Below are positions 9,092 to 17,029 of a stretch of 64,000 bases of DNA, in pieces. The notes under the pieces were generated by a model. It did no database searches, had not been told where the DNA came from, and was given only the letters and a program-made list of their open reading frames with translations. The DNA is from a candidate division Hyd24-12 bacterium UBA5074 (GTDB taxonomy: Bacteria; Fermentibacterota; Fermentibacteria; Fermentibacterales; Fermentibacteraceae), in NCBI GenBank assembly GCA_002414865.1, contig DIAQ01000033.1:26851-90850 (forward strand), in the 5' to 3' direction. A program made the position numbers and the translations under genes. How positions within the stretch are numbered: position 1 is the stretch's first letter; each line of letters begins with the position of its first letter.

Positions 9092-9903
9092 GCCGGCCCG
9101 GGGTCGCTGTCATCCAGTTCCCTGGCTCCAACTGCGAGCGTGAGACCGCCCGGGCCCTGGAATCGGCGGGTCTGTCCGCCACGATAATCAGGTGGAACGA
9201 GGGCGCCCGGCTGATCTCCTCCTGCCATGCATGCGTTCTCCCTGGTGGATTCTCGTTCCAGGACAGGATCAGGGCCGGCGCCGTCGCCGCCAAGGAGCCG
9301 GTGATGGAGGCCGTCGCCGCGATGGCGGATTCCGGAAGGCCCGTGCTGGGCATCTGCAACGGCGCCCAGATACTCGTCGAGAGCGGCCTGGTTCCGGGCT
9401 GGGCTCCGGGCTCCGTCGAGGCCGCGCTTGCCGCCAATGACATACCGGGCCGGAGCGGCTACCTCTCTGGATGGGCGTTCGTGCGTGTGGCCGAGGGTGC
9501 CTCCCGCTCACCCTGGCTTGCGGAGGCTCCGGGGGGAGCCATCCCGCTGCCGTTCGCCCACGCCGAGGGACGGTTCGAGTTCGCCCAGGGCACATCGCTG
9601 GATCACCTGATCTCGAGGGGCACGCCGGGACTCCTCTACTGCCGGCGCGACGGCTCGCCGGCCCTGGGCTTCCCCGCGAATCCCAACGGCTCCTCCTTCA
9701 GCCTGGCAGGCATCCTCAACCCGGGCGGGAACGTGCTCGCGATGATGCCTCATCCCGAGAGGGCGGCGATGCTCTGGCAGGTGCCGCCCGCGCTGGGTGG
9801 AAGCTGGGGAGGCCTCAGGAGGGCTTCCCGCCGTCTCGACGTCCCCGGTCCGGGAGCGGCCCTCTTCCTGAGCCTGGCGACCTTCCTGGGGGCAGGCAGC
9901 TGA
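9088..9903 (+). CDS. purQ: Phosphoribosylformylglycinamidine synthase I (glutaminase subunit)
   Basis: PurQ is the class I glutamine amidotransferase that supplies ammonia to PurL. The 271-residue protein shows the nucleophile elbow LGICNGAQ with Cys90, an N-terminal VIQFPGSNCE start typical of PurQ, and the catalytic His-x-Glu in MMPHPERA. The ATG at 9088 overlaps the purL TGA and has GGAGG just upstream, so longer in-frame starts are rejected. Its own stop overlaps the next ATG by one base (TGATG). Confidence 0.96.
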   Translation: MSRPGVAVIQFPGSNCERETARALESAGLSATIIRWNEGARLISSCHACVLPGGFSFQDRIRAGAVAAKEPVMEAVAAMADSGRPVLGICNGAQILVESGLVPGWAPGSVEAALAANDIPGRSGYLSGWAFVRVAEGASRSPWLAEAPGGAIPLPFAHAEGRFEFAQGTSLDHLISRGTPGLLYCRRDGSPALGFPANPNGSSFSLAGILNPGGNVLAMMPHPERAAMLWQVPPALGGSWGGLRRASRRLDVPGPGAALFLSLATFLGAGS

Positions 9904-10430
9904 TGGCCGTCGTGCGGGCGGCCATAAGGCTCAAGTCGTCGGACCCCGTGGCCGGAACAGCTCTGCGGGCCCTCTCCAGGGCCATGCCGGACTCCTGTCC
10001 CGAGGCGCTCTCCCGCTACGACCTGTGGGAGTTCGACCTCCCGGGCGGCCGCGAGGAGGTCCTGGCCATCCTCGCGAGGTTCCCCGACATATTGAATCCC
10101 AACAAACAGGAGTGCTTCTTCCCGGAGGAGGGACTCCTGCCGGGTGAGAGCCCCTCGCTGACATGGGTCTCCGTGGAGGTCTCCGAGAGATCAGGCTCCA
10201 CAGGCTCCACCTGGAGCCAGGTGATAGGCCGTGCAGGCTTCGAGCTGCGGGGATTGAGGCTCCTGACGCTCTGGAGGCTGGGGTACCCCTCGGCCGTGGG
10301 TTCCGCCCGGGCCCTCGAGGCTGCGGGGGAGACCGCAGTCTCCGTCTCGAGGAACCGCGGGCTGCTTTCCAACCCTGTTTCACAGTCCGCGGAAGTATCG
10401 GCCGCACTTTCAGGAGCCCGAAGCCTTTGA
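9903..10430 (+). CDS. purS: Probable double PurS (two PurS-like modules in one chain)
   Basis: This 175-residue protein directly follows purL and purQ (start and stop overlap), where purS is expected. PurS is about 80 residues, dimerises and bridges PurL and PurQ. Two PurS-like halves can be seen. Residues 1-75 have a strand-helix start with DP-x-x-GTALRAL, then LWEFDL, then a helix ending in DILNPNKQE. Residues 83-165 repeat the pattern (WVSVEVSE, GSTWSQVI, LLTLWRL, ending in LLSNPVSQSAEV). The LxNP ends resemble the conserved LLANPVIEDY end of PurS. I infer a fused pseudo-dimer. Similarity is weak and judged by eye; the gene position is the stronger evidence. Confidence 0.65.
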   Translation: MAVVRAAIRLKSSDPVAGTALRALSRAMPDSCPEALSRYDLWEFDLPGGREEVLAILARFPDILNPNKQECFFPEEGLLPGESPSLTWVSVEVSERSGSTGSTWSQVIGRAGFELRGLRLLTLWRLGYPSAVGSARALEAAGETAVSVSRNRGLLSNPVSQSAEVSAALSGARSL

Positions 10431-12835
10431 CGTCCCCCGTCTCCTGGGAGGACCTCCTCGGAGGGCTCTCCCATCCCCAGCAGTATGTCGGATGCGAGTG
10501 GAACACCGTGGCTGCCAGGTCCGGCCTGGCCGACGTCGCTCTGGTTTATCCGGACATCTACGAGCTCGGGGCGTCCAACTTCGGCCTGTCGGTCGTGCGC
10601 CACGCGCTCCTGCGCTCGGGGGCCTTCAACGTGCGCAGGGCGTTCTGCCCCGCGCCCGATCTGGCCGGCCTCATAGAGTCGGGGAGGAGCCCCTGGCGCT
10701 GCGTCGAGGACGGCTTCCCCGTGGCATCGTGCCGTGTCATCGGATTCGGGGTCCCTTCCGAGGCGCTCTTCTCCAACGTCCTGTTCCTCCTCCGGCTCGC
10801 GGGGCTCCAGACCAGGTCGACCGGCAGGAGGGATTCCGACCCCCTGATCCTGGCAGGCGGAGGGGGCATCTCGAATCCTCTCCCCCTTTCGCCCTTCGTC
10901 GACGTCTTCTTCCTGGGGGAGGCCGAGGAGCAGGCGGCGGCTCTCTTCGAGTCTCTCTCCGGACAGGGCTCCAGGCAGGATAGACTGGAGTCCGCGGCAG
11001 GGATACCGGGCGTCTGGGTCCCCGCCCTCGGGGTGAAGCCCGTCGAGCTCCAGAGGGTGCGCCGGCTGACCATGGAGGATGCTCCGGTAAGGCAGCTCGT
11101 CCCGCTCGCTCAGATATCCCACGACAGGGCCGTCGTGGAGATAGCCCGCGGCTGCACCCGGGGGTGCAGGTTCTGCCAGGCCACGCAGCTGACGCGGCCG
11201 GTCAGGGAGAGGCCGGTAGGGGACGTCCTCGAGCTGGCCGCGTCCTGTCTCAGGCAGACGGGCTGGGAGGAGGCGGGATTCCTGTCGCTCTCCTTCTCGG
11301 ACTATGGAGACCTGGACACGCTGCTGGCGGGGGCCTCGAATCTCGAGAGGGAGCTGGGAATAGCGGTTTCCAAGCCTTCGCTGAGGCCGGACAGCTTCGC
11401 CAGGCTCGCAGCGGGGGGCAGGATGCGGGGCAGGGTCACCCTCGCCCCGGAGGCTGGATCGGAAAGGCTCAGATACAGCCTGAATAAGATCCTCCCGGAC
11501 GATGACATCCTCTCGGCTGCCGACACGGCCTTCCGTCTCGGCGCGACCGGGATCAAGCTCTATTTCATGATCGGGCTGCCCGGCGAGTCCTGTGAAGATC
11601 TCGACGCCATGGTCGAGCTCCTCGGGAGGCTGCGGAGCGTCGCCGCGTCCAGGGGCCGCAGGGGGCGGGACGTGATCGGAGCAGCCCTCTCGCCGTTCGT
11701 CCCCAAGCCGCACACTCCTCTTCAGTGGGCTCCGCAGCTCGCCCCCGACGAGGTCCGCGGCAGGATCGAGCGCATCTGCTCGGCCATAAGGTGGGGGAAG
11801 CCGGGATGGAACGACCCGAGACTCGCCCTCCTCGAGGCGGTTCTCGGCCTGGGTGATGGGCACGGGACGGCAGACATGCTCGAAGAGGCCGTCCTCACCG
11901 GGGCGAGGTTCGATGCCTGGAGCGATCGCTTCCGGTGGGACATCTGGGAGCCGGTCCTCCGGAGTGGAGGAGCCTTCTCGCCGGATGGCCCCCAGGCCGG
12001 CCGGGACCCCTCTGCCGATCTCCCCTGGAGCTTCGTCAGGGCGGGGTCATCAGTCGAGTTCCTCCGCGCCGAGTACGGGCGGTTCCTGGCGGGCGTGCCC
12101 ACCCCTGACTGCAGGGAGGCCGGATGCTCGGGCTGCGGTGCATGCCGGGACGCCGGGACAGTCGGAGAGGTGGCGACAGGAGGCCTGGAGTCCGGGAACC
12201 CCGCCGTGCCCGCCCTCGCAAAGGCGCAGCACCAGCCGGTGGCCGTCCTCAGGATTCGATGGGGGAGGCACGGGCTGGCGAGATTCTCGTCCCACCTCGA
12301 CATGGTGAGGCTCTGGACCAGAACGATCAGGAGGTCGGGGCTCCCCGCCGCCGGCAGGGGCGACTTCGTCAGGCGCCTGAGGGTCCGCTTCGGACCGGCG
12401 TTGCCGCTGGGGTTTGAGAGCGGGGCCGAAGTTCTGGATATTCTGCTGGAGGCGGTGCCTGCCCCGGGCGCCCTTGCGGCGCTCGCCGCGGCCCTGCCGC
12501 AGGGCTTCGAGATCTGCGAGGGACGCCTGCTGCCCCCTGGTGCGGGGGCGCCCGACGCGGAGGCGGAAGTGGCCGAGTACGAGTTCACCGGGGCCGAGGA
12601 TGGCCCCTTGCGGGAAGTCCTCTCCCGGGCGCCGGGAATTGTGTTGTCCGGCGCAGGAGCGGACGGGAAGACCCGCGCGATGATCGGGCTGGGAGGCGGT
12701 TCGCCGAGGGTGGACAGGCTCCTCTCCGAAGCGGGCGTCCGGGTTGGCCTCATAAAGAGGACCGGGCTCTTCGCGCTGCGTGGAGGGGAACCGACCCCGC
12801 TGCTGTCTCTCCATGAGGGGGATGATCTCACTTGA
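10427..12835 (+). CDS. B12-binding-type radical SAM protein fused to DUF2344 domain
   Basis: The N-terminal domain is cobalamin-binding-like (YPDIYELGASNFGLSVVRHALL). It is followed by a radical SAM core with the 4Fe-4S motif CTRGCRFC (Cys243, Cys247, Cys250) and APEAGSERLR. The C-terminal 230 residues match the DUF2344 type (RIRWGRHGLARFSSHLDMVRL). This fused family (TIGR03960/TIGR03936) commonly lies directly upstream of RNase E/G and ribosomal protein L21, as here, suggesting a role in RNA or ribosome modification. The exact reaction is not known to me. The TTG at 10427 overlaps the purS stop, with AGGAG 10 nt upstream; longer in-frame starts lie inside purS and are rejected. Length is 802 residues. 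Confidence 0.88.
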   Translation: MTSPVSWEDLLGGLSHPQQYVGCEWNTVAARSGLADVALVYPDIYELGASNFGLSVVRHALLRSGAFNVRRAFCPAPDLAGLIESGRSPWRCVEDGFPVASCRVIGFGVPSEALFSNVLFLLRLAGLQTRSTGRRDSDPLILAGGGGISNPLPLSPFVDVFFLGEAEEQAAALFESLSGQGSRQDRLESAAGIPGVWVPALGVKPVELQRVRRLTMEDAPVRQLVPLAQISHDRAVVEIARGCTRGCRFCQATQLTRPVRERPVGDVLELAASCLRQTGWEEAGFLSLSFSDYGDLDTLLAGASNLERELGIAVSKPSLRPDSFARLAAGGRMRGRVTLAPEAGSERLRYSLNKILPDDDILSAADTAFRLGATGIKLYFMIGLPGESCEDLDAMVELLGRLRSVAASRGRRGRDVIGAALSPFVPKPHTPLQWAPQLAPDEVRGRIERICSAIRWGKPGWNDPRLALLEAVLGLGDGHGTADMLEEAVLTGARFDAWSDRFRWDIWEPVLRSGGAFSPDGPQAGRDPSADLPWSFVRAGSSVEFLRAEYGRFLAGVPTPDCREAGCSGCGACRDAGTVGEVATGGLESGNPAVPALAKAQHQPVAVLRIRWGRHGLARFSSHLDMVRLWTRTIRRSGLPAAGRGDFVRRLRVRFGPALPLGFESGAEVLDILLEAVPAPGALAALAAALPQGFEICEGRLLPPGAGAPDAEAEVAEYEFTGAEDGPLREVLSRAPGIVLSGAGADGKTRAMIGLGGGSPRVDRLLSEAGVRVGLIKRTGLFALRGGEPTPLLSLHEGDDLT

Positions 12836-14364
12836 AATCGGATTTCATTGTCAACTCGCATCCTGATGTGACGCGGATAGCGATCCTCGAGGACGGCCGG
12901 CTCATGGAGCTGATCGTCGAGAAGACCGAGGAGAAGCGCATCGTCGGCAACATCTATCTGGGGCGCGTGAACGCCGTGCTGCCTGGGATGCAGGCCGCAT
13001 TCGTGGACATTGGCCTCGAGCGGAGCGCCTTCCTGCACTCCTCCGACGTGAGGAGCGGGGTGATCGATGCGAAGGCCTTCGCCCAGTCCCTCGTGGAGGA
13101 GAAGCCCCTTCCCGCAGAGGAGTCCAACCAGCCCATCGAGGACCTCCTGCGCCGGGGGCAGGACATACTCGTCCAGGTGACGAAGGAGCCGATCGGCACC
13201 AAGGGGGCGCGCGTCAGCTCCAGGATCTCGATCGCCGGGAGATACGTGGTCAGCATGCCGGGCGACCCGGTCGCGGGCGTGTCCCGGAAGATAGGCGACA
13301 GGAAGGAGCGGACCCGCCTCCGCGAGATCGTCCAGAGGATGCGCGGCGAAGGCTTCGGCATCATCGCGAGGACTGCGGGGACCGATCAGAGCGAGGATGC
13401 CTTCAAGTCGGACGTGGAGAGGATCATCGACCGCTGGAAGGAGATAGGGGAGCTCACGCTCCGCTCCAGGGCGCCGGCCCTGCTACACCAGGAGTACGAC
13501 ATCATCACGATGACGATGCGCGACCTGGTCTCCGCCGAGATGAGCTCCTTCGTGACCGATTCGAAGGACGTCTTCTCGATAGCGCGGACCTACATGAAGC
13601 GGATCACGCCCGACATGTCGGCGCGCGTGAGGCTCTACAGGGGCAAGACCCCGATCTTCGACCAGTACGGGGTGGAGCAGGAGATAGTGCAGATACTCAA
13701 CAGGGAGGTGCCTCTCAAGAGCGGCGGCTCCCTCGTGATCGACCAGACAGAGGCGCTCGTGGCCATCGATGTGAACACCCGTCGATACGTCGGCAAGAGG
13801 AGCCAGGAGAACACTATCCTGAAGACGAACCTCGAGGCCGCCAAGGAGGTCGCGCGGCAGCTCCGGCTGAGGGACATCGGTGGGATCATCGTCATAGACT
13901 TCATCGACATGGACATCGAGGACCACAGGGAGAAGGTCGTGAACTCCCTCCGCAGCGAGCTGGGGCGTGACAGGTCTCCCACGAAGACATGCCAGGTCAG
14001 CTCGCTCGGCCTGGTCGAGATGACCCGCAAGAGGGTGAGACCCAGCCTCGTGCAGGCTCTCTCGGAGCCCTGCCCGCACTGCGGCGGAACCGGCAGGGTG
14101 CTCTCGGCGCTCTCGGCCGCCACGCGGCTCGAGCGCCTCCTCGAGAGGGCGTCTCTCCAGAAGAACCACAGGAACATCGTCGTCTCGATCCATCCCGACC
14201 TGTCCGAGTATCTCATGAGGGATGACGGCAGGCGGATGGATCACATCCTGGAAAAGGCGAAGCTCGCGGTGGAGTTTCATGAGGACAGGAGGATGAAGGT
14301 CGACCAGTTCAGGGTGTTCTCCCTGGACACGCACGAGGAGATCACCTCGCTGTACGACTCATGA
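12832..14364 (+). CDS. rng: Ribonuclease E/G family protein
   Basis: This is an endoribonuclease of rRNA maturation and mRNA decay, 510 residues, the size of RNase G or a short RNase E core. The N-terminus has the S1 domain (VGNIYLGRVNAVLPGMQAAFVDIG). The DNase I-like catalytic region has VAIDVNTRRYVG and IVIDFIDMD with the metal-binding aspartates. The zinc-link CPHCGGTGR lies near residue 420. The TTG start overlaps the previous stop (TTGA), so it is coupled to the radical SAM gene. Confidence 0.95.
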   Translation: MKSDFIVNSHPDVTRIAILEDGRLMELIVEKTEEKRIVGNIYLGRVNAVLPGMQAAFVDIGLERSAFLHSSDVRSGVIDAKAFAQSLVEEKPLPAEESNQPIEDLLRRGQDILVQVTKEPIGTKGARVSSRISIAGRYVVSMPGDPVAGVSRKIGDRKERTRLREIVQRMRGEGFGIIARTAGTDQSEDAFKSDVERIIDRWKEIGELTLRSRAPALLHQEYDIITMTMRDLVSAEMSSFVTDSKDVFSIARTYMKRITPDMSARVRLYRGKTPIFDQYGVEQEIVQILNREVPLKSGGSLVIDQTEALVAIDVNTRRYVGKRSQENTILKTNLEAAKEVARQLRLRDIGGIIVIDFIDMDIEDHREKVVNSLRSELGRDRSPTKTCQVSSLGLVEMTRKRVRPSLVQALSEPCPHCGGTGRVLSALSAATRLERLLERASLQKNHRNIVVSIHPDLSEYLMRDDGRRMDHILEKAKLAVEFHEDRRMKVDQFRVFSLDTHEEITSLYDS

Positions 14365-14369
14365 CGCGG

Positions 14370-14399
14370 TTGACCGGAGCGCAGCCTCCTGCGTATAAA
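14370..14399 (+). promoter_or_regulatory. Predicted promoter of rplU
   Basis: TTGACC (14370-14375), an 18-bp spacer and TATAAA (14394-14399) lie in the rng-rplU gap. The transcript would start about 30 nt before the rplU TTG. Both boxes match the sigma70 consensus at 5 of 6 positions. Confidence 0.65.
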
Positions 14400-14436
14400 C
14401 GCAATCGTTTTGCCGGAGATAACCTGGAGGTGTCCT

Positions 14437-14751
14437 TTGTACGCCATAATCGAAACAGGGGGGCTGCAGTTCCGTGTCCAGCCCGGTCTGAAGCTCATCG
14501 TGCCCCGCCTGCCGCAGGAGGAAGGCGCCAGCGTCAGGATCGAGAAGGTTCTCCTCCTCGGCGGGGAGGGTGACGCGAAGATCGGTGCCCCCACGGTCGC
14601 GGGCTCCAGCGTCGATGCGCTGATAGTCAGGCATCTGCGCGGACCCAAGCTCGACGTGTACCACCGCAAGCGCCGCAAGGGCTACGAGAAGAAGACGGGC
14701 CATCGCCAGGAGCTCACCGAGATCCAGATAACCGGCATCGCCGGAAGCTGA
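14437..14751 (+). CDS. rplU: 50S ribosomal protein L21
   Basis: L21 is a 50S subunit protein binding 23S rRNA. The 104-residue product begins with YAIIETGGLQFRV, the standard L21 N-terminus, and ends with the basic HLRGPKLDVYHRKRRKGYEKKTGHRQ tail. The start is TTG at 14437, with GGAGG 6 nt upstream; an upstream in-frame TTG would add nine residues not present in L21. The usual partner rpmA (L27) does not follow; folD starts 2 nt later instead. Confidence 0.96.
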   Translation: MYAIIETGGLQFRVQPGLKLIVPRLPQEEGASVRIEKVLLLGGEGDAKIGAPTVAGSSVDALIVRHLRGPKLDVYHRKRRKGYEKKTGHRQELTEIQITGIAGS

Positions 14752-14753
14752 GC

Positions 14754-15593
14754 TTGGCCCTGCTCCTCGAAGGCAGGGGGCTGGCCGCCTCGATCAGGGC
14801 CCGCGTGGCTTCGGAAGCCGCAGCCCTGGGCGGCCGCCCGCCCGGCCTCGCCGTCATACTCGTGGGCGACGACCCGGCCAGCGAATCCTATGTGGCGGGC
14901 AAGCGGAAGGCCTGCGAGAAGGCCGGCTTCGTCTCATCGGTCTCAAGGTTCTTCGATTCTGTCGGCCCGGAGGTCCTGCTGGCGGAGATCGCAAGGTTGA
15001 ACGCCGACCCTTCGATAGACGGCATACTCTGCCAGCTCCCTCTGCCGGGCCACATCCCGCTCGATGCGGTTGCACGGGCGGTGCTCCCTTCCAAGGACGT
15101 CGACGGCTTCCACCCCCAGAACGTGGGAAGCCTCTGGCGCGGAGAGAGGGGCATCGTGCCCTGCACTCCGGCCGGCATAATGAGGCTCCTCGACGCCAAC
15201 GGGATCGATCCTTCGGGCAGGCGCGCCGTGGTGGTCGGCCGCAGCGGGATCGTCGGCAAGCCCGTCGCCGCTCTGCTCCTCGCCGCGAATGCCACCGTCA
15301 CCATCGCCCATTCGAAGACGCGCGACCTCGCCTCCGTCTGCCGCGAGGCCTACATCCTGGTCACGGCCGCGGGGATCCCGGGGCTCATAGGTGCCGATTT
15401 CGTGGCTCCCGGAGCCGTCGTGATCGATGTCGGGATCACCCGGACGGCCGGAGGGCTCGCCGGGGATGTCGATTTCGAATCCGTGGAGCCGCTCTGCTCC
15501 GCGATAACACCCGTGCCCGGAGGGGTGGGTCCGCTCACCATCGCTCTCCTGCTCGAGAACACGCTTGCCTGCAGGAAGCTGGCAGCGGGCTGA
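14754..15593 (+). CDS. folD: Methylenetetrahydrofolate dehydrogenase / methenyltetrahydrofolate cyclohydrolase
   Basis: FolD interconverts 5,10-methylene-, methenyl- and 10-formyl-THF, supplying one-carbon units for purines (linking it to the nearby pur genes) and formyl-Met. The 279-residue protein has the catalytic Tyr46-x-x-x-Lys50 motif (YVAGKRKAC), DGILCQLPLP, DVDGFHP, PCTPAGI, the NAD(P)-binding GRSGIVGKP, and the closing PVPGGVGPLT. The TTG start follows the rplU stop by 2 nt; no strong Shine-Dalgarno is visible, suggesting coupling to rplU. Confidence 0.96.
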   Translation: MALLLEGRGLAASIRARVASEAAALGGRPPGLAVILVGDDPASESYVAGKRKACEKAGFVSSVSRFFDSVGPEVLLAEIARLNADPSIDGILCQLPLPGHIPLDAVARAVLPSKDVDGFHPQNVGSLWRGERGIVPCTPAGIMRLLDANGIDPSGRRAVVVGRSGIVGKPVAALLLAANATVTIAHSKTRDLASVCREAYILVTAAGIPGLIGADFVAPGAVVIDVGITRTAGGLAGDVDFESVEPLCSAITPVPGGVGPLTIALLLENTLACRKLAAG

Positions 15594-15700
15594 ACAGGCC
15601 CCGGGCTTTCTCCGGAACGCGCTCCCTGCGATAATAGACCGGATGACGAGGGGTCCGCGGGGCTTCAGATGCTCCGCACGTCCCGCGCGCAGATCCGGTC

Positions 15701-15720
15701 CGGCGGCCGCCCGCCGTTTT
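15701..15720 (+). terminator. Hairpin plus TTTT in the folD-15734 gap; terminator or attenuator
   Basis: CGGCGG, a CCGC loop, CCGCCG and TTTT form a compact terminator-like hairpin. It lies 2 nt before the Shine-Dalgarno of the next gene and about 65 nt after a GATAAT -10-like box (15630-15635), so it might attenuate a short leader transcript. It may instead simply end the folD message. Confidence 0.4.
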
Positions 15721-15733
15721 CGGGAGGAGTTCC

Positions 15734-16087
15734 GTGAGCTCGACCGACATCATCCTTCTCGCAGGAGTCGCCGGTGTCTGGATCGGTCTTCTCGTCGCCG
15801 CAATCGCGGTGTTGAGGGCGCTGCGTGCCGTCTACAGGCTCGAGTTCGAGATGGAGCGTCTCCGGAGGGAAATGGACGGCCTCGTGCCCAGGGTGGGTGG
15901 AGCTCTCGACGAGCTGGCCCGGATGGGTTCCGAGATATCGAAGACGGCTTCGTCGGCCCGGACCCTGATGGAGTCTGCCGACAAGCGATTCTTCAAGAGC
16001 GCGGCGGCCGGGGTCGCGGGGTATCTTCCCCTCGCCGCAGGCATCGCCCGCATCGTCCTGCCGATCGTCTTCAGGAGGCACAGATGA
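15734..16087 (+). CDS. Small membrane protein with coiled-coil segment
   Basis: This 117-residue protein has one N-terminal membrane helix (about residues 6-30) followed by a helical, charged stretch (RLEFEMERLRREMDGL). It ends with a second weakly hydrophobic segment and a basic tail. The layout resembles DUF948-type general stress proteins, but the match is only architectural. The GTG start has GGAGG 6 nt upstream. Its stop overlaps the start of the lipoprotein gene (ATGA), so the two are probably co-expressed at the inner membrane. Confidence 0.7.
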   Translation: MSSTDIILLAGVAGVWIGLLVAAIAVLRALRAVYRLEFEMERLRREMDGLVPRVGGALDELARMGSEISKTASSARTLMESADKRFFKSAAAGVAGYLPLAAGIARIVLPIVFRRHR

Positions 16088-17028
16088 GGCTCGCGATTTC
16101 GTGTGCGCTGCTCGCAGGCCTTCTGGCGGCGGGCTGCAGGAGCGGCGCGGAGGGCCCCCTGAAGGGCGTCCTCCTCGTCTATCCGCAGGGTATGGAGGAG
16201 CAGGCCGATTCGCTCTCCTCCGCCCTGCAGATCGTGGTGGCCACCGTGGATCCCGAGCCCGTGTTCGCCTTCTCATACGCGTCGGAGGACGAGCTGGACG
16301 CCTCGCTCGAGAGGCGCAGGACGATCCTGTTCCTCTGCCCCTCCGTCGAGGACGTGCCGGACGGCCTGGAGAGGGTGGGTTCCCACTGGGCGGGCAGCGA
16401 CCGCTGGGCGCTCGACCAGGCGGTCTTCGCAGCCGTGCCGGGAGTGACCGACGCATCGGAGCTCTCGACCGCCATGCAGCTCGCATACGACGCCCATCTG
16501 AGGAGCTATCTCTACCGGTCCTTCGTCAGCACAGGCATGTCGAGCCCCGAGAGGATCGACAGCCTCAGGGCGGTGGGCTTCTCCATGGACGTCCCCAGAT
16601 CGTACCGGACGGCGGAGTGGAGGCCGGAGGACGGCTTCATCCAGTTCCAGCGCACCGTCTCCGACGAAGGCGCGATCATGATCAGCATACGCTGGACCGA
16701 AGGCGACACCCTGCTCTCGGCCGGCGAAGCCGTGCTGAGGCGGGAGGCCGTCGCGAGGCGCTTCTTCTACGACGCCGGCGCCGACTCGGTGGACAGGTCG
16801 AGGCTGGACCTCAGGGCGATGAGCCTGGGGGGCCTCGGCGGATGGAGGCTGCTGGGGGCCTGGCGCAATCCGGAGCATCTTAACGCAGGTGCGTTCACGA
16901 GCTATGTTCTCCAGTCGGATAGCGGTGTCTGGGTCCTCGATACCGAGGTCTTCAACCCCGGTGAGGAGAAGGAGCCGTTCATACGCGAGGGGTGGATCAT
17001 CATGAACACCTTCTCGCTGGAGGGCTAG
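16084..17028 (+). CDS. DUF4837-like lipoprotein
   Basis: The 314-residue protein starts with a lipoprotein signal peptide ending in LLAAGC (lipidated Cys18). The body alternates strands and helices. The C-terminal third has GAWRNPEHLNAGAFTSYVL followed by a YxxD-type strand and EKEPFIREGWIIMNTFSL. This resembles DUF4837 lipoproteins of Bacteroidota, whose function I do not know. The start overlaps the upstream stop; a much longer in-frame extension lacks a signal peptide and is rejected. It is probably anchored in the outer or inner membrane, facing the periplasm. Confidence 0.72.
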   Translation: MRLAISCALLAGLLAAGCRSGAEGPLKGVLLVYPQGMEEQADSLSSALQIVVATVDPEPVFAFSYASEDELDASLERRRTILFLCPSVEDVPDGLERVGSHWAGSDRWALDQAVFAAVPGVTDASELSTAMQLAYDAHLRSYLYRSFVSTGMSSPERIDSLRAVGFSMDVPRSYRTAEWRPEDGFIQFQRTVSDEGAIMISIRWTEGDTLLSAGEAVLRREAVARRFFYDAGADSVDRSRLDLRAMSLGGLGGWRLLGAWRNPEHLNAGAFTSYVLQSDSGVWVLDTEVFNPGEEKEPFIREGWIIMNTFSLEG

Positions 17029-17029
17029 A

